Assembly (NCBI GenBank): GCA_021783855.1
Contig: JAJXTL010000082.1
Coordinates: 1-12,257 of the forward strand
Origin: Pseudomonadota bacterium
GTDB lineage: Bacteria; Pseudomonadota; Gammaproteobacteria; Burkholderiales; Gallionellaceae
DNA length: 12,257 bases
Direction of reading: 5' to 3'
Part shown: positions 7,913 to 12,257 of the stretch, piece by piece
How positions within the stretch are numbered: the first letter of the stretch is position 1
How the letters are laid out: each line of letters begins with the position of its first letter
Program-made: the position numbers and the translations under genes
The notes under the pieces: generated by a model
Told to the model about the DNA's origin: nothing
Databases searched by the model: none
Seen by the model: the letters and a program-made list of their open reading frames with translations, nothing else

Positions 7913-7952
7913 TACCCCTCGCCCACCGGGAGAGGGGGAACGGGGGTGAGGG
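7913..7952. repeat. REP-like GC-rich hairpin element
   Basis: CCCTCGCCC (7916-7924) pairs with GGGTGAGGG (7944-7952) with one G-T pair, enclosing a CCGGGAGAGGGGG core. This CCCTC..GGGAGAGGG..GGGTGAGGG layout is a commonly seen intergenic repeat in proteobacteria. It sits 27 bases after the VF530 stop, between convergent genes, a usual location for such repeats, and may stabilise or end transcripts from either side. Confidence 0.6.
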
Positions 7953-8048
7953 AACGATCATGGCGAGTTTGCGAGGTGACGCCCGCCGGGCATCATCCCT
8001 GCTAGAATCATTTACATCATCAGTGGTGGCTTTTTTGCCATGATCGTT
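7953..8048. repeat. 96-base element bounded by perfect 12-bp inverted repeats
   Basis: AACGATCATGGC (7953-7964) and GCCATGATCGTT (8037-8048) are exact reverse complements separated by 72 bases. Inside are an 11-base palindrome GCCCGCCGGGC (7981-7991), a TGGC-TTTTTT-GCCA hairpin (8027-8040) and a TGCTAGAAT -10-like box (8000-8008). It abuts the REP-like hairpin on the left and the HDOD stop codon on the right. It may be a miniature element or the 3' structure of the HDOD mRNA. Confidence 0.55.
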
Positions 8049-8052
8049 AGGT

Positions 8053-8910
8053 TTAGTTTTCGGCTTCGATTACGGGGATTGCTTCAGCAAGAAGTTCCTT
8101 TATGTCGTCTTCGGTGAGCTTGAGCAGATGCAGGCAGGCAGGTCCCAGCTTGACCCATTCCTGAGTGATGCTGAGGCCTGAGTGCTGCTGCAACAGGTGT
8201 TCGGCCAGTTGTGCGACGGCGATCATCTGTCTGCTGTTCATCGAGGGTGGGATGGCAGGGGTGCTCAGGATGTCCGCATTATGATGGTTGCGTATGGACA
8301 GGATGGTTTCGTCGGAAAGCCACCAGTTTTGTGCCAGCACATAGCCTACGACGGCATGGTTGGTGGGCAACTCAATGTCCTCGATATCGGTGAAGCTGCG
8401 GGCGGCGTCGTGGTTTGCCTTTTGCAGTATTCCGATATATTCGGGAAAATGGGACAGCAGTATCGGTATGCCGCAATCGCGGAACAGTCCGAAGGTATAG
8501 GCATCGTCAGCACTCAGTTTGGTGAGACGCTGTGCAAGCCAGCCGGAGAGTCGTGCGATGCGGGCCGAGGCATCCCAGAAACGTTCGAGGTGCGGCGACT
8601 GGGGGAATGCGTGTCGCATGGCGATACCGGCAATTGCCTTGCTGGTAATATTAAGGCCCAGTACCATCATGGCCTCCCGGGTCGAGTGCACATGACCGCG
8701 CAAACCGAAGTAGGGTGAGTTGGTGATGCTGATCAGGCTCGCCGAGAGGGCGACATCGGCTGAGATGATGTCGGATAGTTGTTTAAAATCGGGTTCATCC
8801 TTCTGCATTTCCGCGTGGATGCGGTCGAGAATGGCAGGGCGCGGCGGGATACCGATTTTGTATAAAGAGCTTTCCAGTTGCGACTCGACAGCGGAATAGG
8901 GATGTGTCAT
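8053..8910 (-). CDS. HDOD domain signalling protein
   Basis: A 285-residue protein made almost entirely of one HDOD domain (about residues 17-215), a non-catalytic relative of HD phosphohydrolases found in bacterial signal output. Recognisable parts are IPPRPAILDRI, ISADVALSASLISITNSPYFG, the VLGLN turn, and NHAVVGYVLAQNWWLSDETI followed by RNHH. The usual HD pair of the catalytic family is replaced (FRDCG), as expected for HDOD. The frame is open up to 8934, but the ATG at 8910 is preferred: AGGA lies just upstream and it forms an ATGA overlap with the stop of the GGDEF-EAL gene. Translational coupling implies the two proteins act together, probably in c-di-GMP-linked control of motility or attachment. 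HDOD partners are not identifiable here. Confidence 0.88.
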   Translation of the reverse strand: MTHPYSAVESQLESSLYKIGIPPRPAILDRIHAEMQKDEPDFKQLSDIISADVALSASLISITNSPYFGLRGHVHSTREAMMVLGLNITSKAIAGIAMRHAFPQSPHLERFWDASARIARLSGWLAQRLTKLSADDAYTFGLFRDCGIPILLSHFPEYIGILQKANHDAARSFTDIEDIELPTNHAVVGYVLAQNWWLSDETILSIRNHHNADILSTPAIPPSMNSRQMIAVAQLAEHLLQQHSGLSITQEWVKLGPACLHLLKLTEDDIKELLAEAIPVIEAEN

Positions 8911-10223
8911 GTGTTTTTCCTGTTCATAAGCCATGCCAGGAGGCTCTCATCCGGCATCGGGCGGGCGTGAATATAACCCTGTATGATGTGAACGCCTGCG
9001 TCCAGCAGGGAATCAACCTGATCCTGGCTTTCGACGCCTTCTGCAACAATCAGCATGCCCAGATCCTCGCCAAGGCGTGCTATTGCCCTGACCACGGAAA
9101 ATGCGCGGCGGTCGTGAGGCAGTGCGACGACAAAGGCGCGGTCTATCTTGATCTTGCCGGCACTGATGTCCTTGAGTGTTGCCAGACACGAATAACCCGT
9201 GCCGAAATCATCAATGGCGATTTTTACACCGGCGTCCAGCGTGGCATGCAGATTCGTCTGTACTATGCTGGAATTGTCCATGAACAGCGATTCGGTGAGT
9301 TCCAGTTCAATCAGCACGGGATTAACATCGGCGCAAAGCAGCGCGGCATGGAGTGTCTGCGGAAAGTTTGGCGCGGCAAATTGCGCACGGGAGACGTTGA
9401 TGGACACCGTTGTATGCTGTCCGCTGTCGGCAAGACGCTTTGCAAAGCGGGCGCCTTCGAGCAGGCTCCATTCCCCCAGACGAATAATCAGCCCCGTTTT
9501 TTCGGCGATCGGTATGAATTCGTTTGGTGACAGTGGGTGGCTGGTGCAGCGCATCAACGCCTCGACAGAAGAGATGCGACCTTCATAGTCAACGCAGGGC
9601 TGGTAATGCAGGCAGAGCCCCCCTTGTCCGATGGCAATGTGCAGTTGGTTTTCGATTTGCAGTTCGTGATGAGCCAGATGGACGCCCCATCGCCCTGGTA
9701 TCGCCTCAGGGCTTGAGCTCTCCACACGTCCTCCACCCGCGCGCTTGGCCGAGTTCATGGCGCGGTCGGCACGCTCAAGACAGGCAGATGGCGTCTCGTC
9801 TGTTTCCAGTATTGCCACGCCCAGGCTGGCCGAAGGGTGGAGCAGCAGATTATTCAATGGCAGGGGAGCTTGAATTTCGTTCAGCAAGGTTGACGCGAAC
9901 TGATGTGCCAGCTCCGAATTGCCGACAGGCGAGAGGCATACGAATTCGTCCCCTGCCATGCGGAACCAGAGTGCATCCGCACCGGCCTTGTTGCGCAGAC
10001 GGCTGGCGATCTGGAAAATCACCACGTCCCCACCCTGATGTCCGAAGGACTCATTGATCTGTTTTATTCGATCCAGCGCAATCCAGACGATGGAGAGCGG
10101 GCATTCAGACGTGGTACGGGAGGCCAGTTGTGCGATGGCGTCAAAACAGTCGGTACGGTTGAGGAAGCCGGTAATGGGATCGTTCAAGGAAGCCTGCAGA
10201 TTTTGGTTGATAAGAGGACTCAT
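8907..10223 (-). CDS. GGDEF-EAL protein, probable c-di-GMP phosphodiesterase
   Basis: A 438-residue cytoplasmic protein with no membrane segment or sensory domain. The GGDEF domain (about 14-170) starts with DPITGFLNR, keeps Asp51 and has AGDEF (90-94) in place of GGDEF; the inhibitory RxxD site upstream is absent. The EAL domain (about 185-432) keeps all expected catalytic residues: EAL (221-223), Asn276 in SINVS, ELTE (308-311), DDFGTGYS (Asp338, Asp339), Lys359 in IKID, EGVE (395-398) and Gln415. It is therefore likely to hydrolyse c-di-GMP; the GGDEF part may be active, or a GTP-sensing module. The ATG at 10223 has no clear ribosome site, which fits an mRNA start very close to it. First gene of an operon with the HDOD gene. 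Confidence 0.93.
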   Translation of the reverse strand: MSPLINQNLQASLNDPITGFLNRTDCFDAIAQLASRTTSECPLSIVWIALDRIKQINESFGHQGGDVVIFQIASRLRNKAGADALWFRMAGDEFVCLSPVGNSELAHQFASTLLNEIQAPLPLNNLLLHPSASLGVAILETDETPSACLERADRAMNSAKRAGGGRVESSSPEAIPGRWGVHLAHHELQIENQLHIAIGQGGLCLHYQPCVDYEGRISSVEALMRCTSHPLSPNEFIPIAEKTGLIIRLGEWSLLEGARFAKRLADSGQHTTVSINVSRAQFAAPNFPQTLHAALLCADVNPVLIELELTESLFMDNSSIVQTNLHATLDAGVKIAIDDFGTGYSCLATLKDISAGKIKIDRAFVVALPHDRRAFSVVRAIARLGEDLGMLIVAEGVESQDQVDSLLDAGVHIIQGYIHARPMPDESLLAWLMNRKNT

Positions 10224-10229
10224 GCCAAG

Positions 10230-10259
10230 AGCTTAGTTGTCCGGTCAGGCTGTTGTCAA
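10230..10259 (-). promoter_or_regulatory. Candidate promoter of the GGDEF-EAL/HDOD operon
   Basis: On the minus strand, a perfect TTGACA -35 (10259-10254) is followed after 18 bases by TAAGCT (10235-10230), a weak -10. Transcription would start at or next to the ATG at 10223. The -35 overlaps one arm of the GTCAAG/CTTGAC inverted repeat at 10255-10276, so a regulator bound there would block it. Confidence 0.35.
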
Positions 10260-10276
10260 GTCGCGCGCGCCTTGAC
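10255..10276. promoter_or_regulatory. GTCAAG/CTTGAC inverted repeat around an alternating CG tract
   Basis: GTCAAG (10255-10260) and CTTGAC (10271-10276) are perfect inverted arms around TCGCGCGCGC. This sits in the divergent region between the c-di-GMP operon and htpX and overlaps the candidate -35 of the former. It has the shape of a dimeric repressor site, but no regulator can be named. Confidence 0.35.
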
Positions 10277-10310
10277 GAGCTGCACGGGGAATTTGTCGCT
10301 TGCGTTGGTA

Positions 10311-10339
10311 CTTGAAAAAATGAGGGATAAGCCTCATTT
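10311..10339 (+). promoter_or_regulatory. Heat-shock (sigma-32) promoter of htpX
   Basis: CTTGAAA (10311-10317) is a perfect sigma-32 -35 element; after 14 bases comes CCTCATTT (10332-10339), one mismatch from the CCCCATnT -10. The spacer is at the optimum for sigma-32. Transcription would start near 10346, giving about a 50-base leader with GGGAG (10386-10390) before the htpX ATG. An 8-bp inverted repeat, AAATGAGG-N6-CCTCATTT, overlaps the -10. Confidence 0.75.
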
Positions 10340-10396
10340 AACCCGTAATTACTGGGCAAGTTTGCGTTAAGCCATACTGCATGTTGGGAGATCACG

Positions 10397-11275
10397 ATGA
10401 AACGAATTTTCCTGTTTATTCTGACCAATCTGGCGGTCTTGTTCGTGATCAATATCACCTTGCGCCTGCTGGGTGTAGACCGCATGCTGGATCGGAGCGG
10501 TACGATCAACTTCAACGCGCTGTTGGTGATGTCGCTGGTGATCGGCTTTGCCGGTTCTATCATTTCCCTGTTTCTTTCCAAATGGTCGGCAAAACGCATG
10601 GTGGGCGCACAGACTATCACGGCGCCTGCCGATCCGACCGAACGCTGGCTGATGGAAACCGTACGGCGTCAGGCGCAGTCCGTCGGCATCGACATGCCGG
10701 AAGTAGCGATTTACGATGCCCCTGACGTGAATGCTTTTGCTACCGGCTGGAACAGGAATGAGGCGCTGGTGGCGGTGAGCACCGCGTTGTTGCGGAGCAT
10801 GAGCCACGATGAGGCGGAGGCGGTGCTGGCGCACGAAATCAGCCATGTCGCCAACGGCGATATGGTGACGCTGACACTGATACAGGGCGTGGTGAACACC
10901 TTTGTGGTGTTTTTCTCCAGACTGTTCGGAATGTTTGTTGATTCATTGCTGCGCAAGGAGGGTGAACAGCGTGGGCCCGGCATCGGCACCTTTATTGCAG
11001 AAATTGCAGCGCAACTGGTGCTGGGTGTGCTGGCCAGCATCATCGTGATGTGGTTCTCGCGTCAACGCGAATTTCGCGCCGATGCGGGTGCTGCGCAGCT
11101 TGCCGGTCGTGAAAAGATGATCGCAGCGCTGGAACGTCTGAAGATCAATCACGAGCAGGTATCATTGCCATCCGAGATGGCCGCTTCCGGCATATCCGGC
11201 GGTACTGGCATAAACCGTTTGTTCATGAGCCATCCGCCGCTGGATGAGCGCATCGCCGCTCTGCGCCGGGCATGA
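10397..11275 (+). CDS. htpX: Membrane zinc metalloprotease HtpX (M48 family)
   Basis: A 292-residue inner-membrane protease that degrades misfolded membrane proteins alongside FtsH; almost the same length as E. coli HtpX. The zinc site is intact: HEISH at 146-150 supplies two histidines and the catalytic Glu147, and Glu225 in REFRAD is the third ligand. Hydrophobic segments at about 4-22, 40-60, 158-180 and 198-220 match the four-helix topology with the active site facing the cytoplasm. The C-terminal [15 protein letters not shown] is typical of the family. GGGAG six bases before the ATG supports this start. Its upstream region carries a strong heat-shock promoter candidate, consistent with HtpX being a heat-shock protein in other proteobacteria. 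Confidence 0.96.
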   Translation: MKRIFLFILTNLAVLFVINITLRLLGVDRMLDRSGTINFNALLVMSLVIGFAGSIISLFLSKWSAKRMVGAQTITAPADPTERWLMETVRRQAQSVGIDMPEVAIYDAPDVNAFATGWNRNEALVAVSTALLRSMSHDEAEAVLAHEISHVANGDMVTLTLIQGVVNTFVVFFSRLFGMFVDSLLRKEGEQRGPGIGTFIAEIAAQLVLGVLASIIVMWFSRQREFRADAGAAQLAGREKMIAALERLKINHEQVSLPSEMAASGISGGTGINRLFMSHPPLDERIAALRRA

Positions 11276-11325
11276 ACCTGCTTCAGCCATGCGCCGTTTG
11301 AGTTGGTGCGCTGCATCTGAAATGG

Positions 11326-11339
11326 CTGTAAAATTCCGG
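11326..11339 (+). promoter_or_regulatory. Extended -10 promoter of the response regulator
   Basis: CTGTAAAATTCCGG holds TG-TAAAAT (TAAAAT at 11329-11334) and would give a start near 11341, about 43 bases before the response-regulator ATG. It matches 13 of 14 bases of the candidate promoter before the VF530 gene at 7641. No standard -35 at 16-18 bases is visible. Confidence 0.45.
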
Positions 11340-11383
11340 TCGGGCTATCCGACTTGCAGTTTGATCATGAATTAAGGAAAAAT

Positions 11384-11905
11384 ATGGGCAATATTGAAGA
11401 AGTACGATCTACGGATCCGGCACGCCCTACAGTAATGGTCGTGGATGATACGGATATAAACCTGATGATCATGGAGTCTATGCTGGCGGAGGAATATTCT
11501 GTGAAACTATTCAACCAGGCCAAAGTGGCGCTCGATTACGCTATCGTCAATCCACCCGACCTGATACTGCTTGATATCATGATGCCGGATATGGACGGTT
11601 TTGAGACATGTCGACGCCTGAAAGGCAATGCTAAGCTTGCGGATGTACCTGTCATCTTCATCACTGCGAAGAATGAAGACGAATATGAAGAGTTGGGGTT
11701 TTCAGTCGGCGCATCGGATTTCATACATAAACCGGTTAATGCACCGATATTGCTGGCACGCGTCAAGACGCATCTGAAAATCAAGCTGGTGATGGATTAC
11801 ATGAGGAATGAAAACGCTAGGTTGCAGGGCAAGGCAAAGCTTAGTTCTTCCGAGTTGATGGACGTGATCAAGATACTTTGGGGTAGTTCTTTCGTCAAAT
11901 TTTGA
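11384..11905 (+). CDS. Single-domain response regulator (CheY-like receiver)
   Basis: A 173-residue protein with one receiver domain (about 15-133). The phosphorylation site is complete: acidic pair Asp21-Asp22 in VVDDTDIN, phospho-acceptor Asp64 in LLDIMMPDMDG, Thr94 in FITAK and Lys116 in HKPV. The remaining ~40 residues include a short helix (VMDYMRNENARL) of the kind that often leads into a GGDEF or HD-GYP output domain, but here the protein ends after KILWGSSFVKF. It may act by protein-protein contact. The frame reaches a TTG at 11354, but the ATG at 11384 has AAGGA (11374-11378) at good spacing. No histidine kinase lies next to it within the window; the c-di-GMP genes are separated from it by htpX. 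It converges on the UbiB-like gene, 27 bases apart. Confidence 0.92.
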   Translation: MGNIEEVRSTDPARPTVMVVDDTDINLMIMESMLAEEYSVKLFNQAKVALDYAIVNPPDLILLDIMMPDMDGFETCRRLKGNAKLADVPVIFITAKNEDEYEELGFSVGASDFIHKPVNAPILLARVKTHLKIKLVMDYMRNENARLQGKAKLSSSELMDVIKILWGSSFVKF

Positions 11906-11932
11906 GTCGAGGTGCGGATATTCGCAGGCGGT

Positions 11933-12257
11933 TTATTCCCGGTCGGCGCGGCTGCTTCTCCAGATGGATAGTATCAGCCACAACCCGCCTATTACGGCGC
12001 AGAGGAAACCGAACAGACCTAGCGCAGGCAGGCCAAACAGGCTGGGGCCACCGGACACGGTTGTGACGATGGAAGAACCCACGATGAGGGCGGCAACAAC
12101 GATGCCGACTACCAGACGGTTGGCTGCGCCATCGAGCTGATTGCCGACATGCTTTAAATTGGCGACATCGATGTGGATTTCCAGCCTGCCGCGACGCGCT
12201 GCGCGCAACAGCCGGGAGAGATCGTGGGGCAGTCCTGCGATCAACGTCAGCGCTTCA
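11933..12257 (-). CDS. C-terminal end of UbiB/ABC1 (AarF) kinase-like protein, partial
   Basis: The reading frame is open to the right edge of the window, so only the last 107 residues or so are seen. LIAGLPHDLSRLLRAARRGRLEIH, quoted in part as GLPHDLSRLLRAARRGRLE, then HVGNQLDGAANRLVVGI and two hydrophobic segments (GIVVAALIVGSSIV and LFGLPALGLFGFLCAVIGGL), ending in LSIWRSSR, match the C-terminal membrane anchor of the UbiB/AarF/ABC1 atypical kinase family. These proteins support ubiquinone biosynthesis or membrane lipid handling. The kinase-like core lies outside the window, so its integrity and the exact subfamily cannot be judged. Confidence 0.8.
   Translation of the reverse strand, partial: EALTLIAGLPHDLSRLLRAARRGRLEIHIDVANLKHVGNQLDGAANRLVVGIVVAALIVGSSIVTTVSGGPSLFGLPALGLFGFLCAVIGGLWLILSIWRSSRADRE

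Noticed and set aside
8911..8934. Earlier HDOD start at 8934
   Set aside because: It would lengthen the overlap with the upstream gene without a ribosome site; 8910 has AGGA and an ATGA junction.
8182..9530. Long plus-strand open frames opposite the HDOD and GGDEF-EAL genes
   Set aside because: Their translations show no family features and they mirror well-conserved minus-strand coding sequence.
10141..10846. Minus-strand open frames across htpX and the divergent spacer
   Set aside because: They lie opposite the conserved HtpX coding frame and cover the sigma-32 promoter; compositions are His/Arg-rich shadow type.
11354..11383. TTG start ten codons upstream in the response regulator
   Set aside because: No ribosome site; the ATG at 11384 follows AAGGA at good spacing and precedes the receiver domain by the usual distance.
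1..12257. CRISPR array, tRNA/rRNA genes, transposases, toxin-antitoxin or phage genes
   Set aside because: No regularly spaced repeats, cloverleaf or rRNA sequence, and no recognisable mobile or defence protein were found on either strand.

Overview
The window looks like chromosomal DNA of a Gram-negative betaproteobacterium, possibly a Gallionellaceae-type or related Nitrosomonadales organism. This is an inference from moderate GC, codon usage, the protein families present and the compact mixed-strand layout; no rRNA or other decisive marker is present. There is no CRISPR array, tRNA, transposase or phage gene, so this is mostly housekeeping, stress and signalling DNA rather than an island.

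Region 1 (1-4465, plus strand) is a carbon-uptake and gluconeogenesis block. A small DUF3311 membrane protein overlaps a sodium:solute symporter of the monocarboxylate-permease type by one base. Phosphoenolpyruvate synthase (ppsA) follows after a 165-base gap holding a perfect 10-bp inverted repeat. Together they suggest import of a short monocarboxylate (pyruvate, lactate or acetate) and conversion of pyruvate to PEP.

Region 2 (4466-5509) has no intact gene. It holds a decayed minus-strand nitroreductase with two mutually compensating frameshifts, and a 15-base palindrome containing a perfect TATAAT.

Region 3 (5510-7886, plus strand) is a stress block: a tiny SAP-like, four-cysteine protein whose stop overlaps the start of a small heat-shock protein (Hsp20), then cyclopropane fatty acid synthase (cfa), then a VF530/DUF2132 DNA-binding protein that appears to be nearly leaderless. 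Region 4 (7887-8052) holds a REP-like hairpin and a separate 96-base structure bounded by perfect 12-bp inverted repeats.

Region 5 (8053-10223, minus strand) is a two-gene signalling operon: a GGDEF-EAL protein with an intact-looking c-di-GMP phosphodiesterase site, overlapping by ATGA an HDOD protein. Region 6 (10224-11275) begins with a divergent intergenic stretch carrying a near-consensus heat-shock (sigma-32) promoter in front of htpX, a membrane zinc protease. Region 7 has a single-domain response regulator (11384-11905) convergent with the C-terminal end of a UbiB/ABC1-type kinase-like membrane protein that runs off the right edge.

Nothing here amounts to a clear new defence or mobile system. 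The most noteworthy items are the SAP-like/Hsp20 coupled pair, the sigma-32 promoter with an embedded palindrome before htpX, the split EAL/HDOD operon, the nitroreductase pseudogene and the 12-bp inverted-repeat element.
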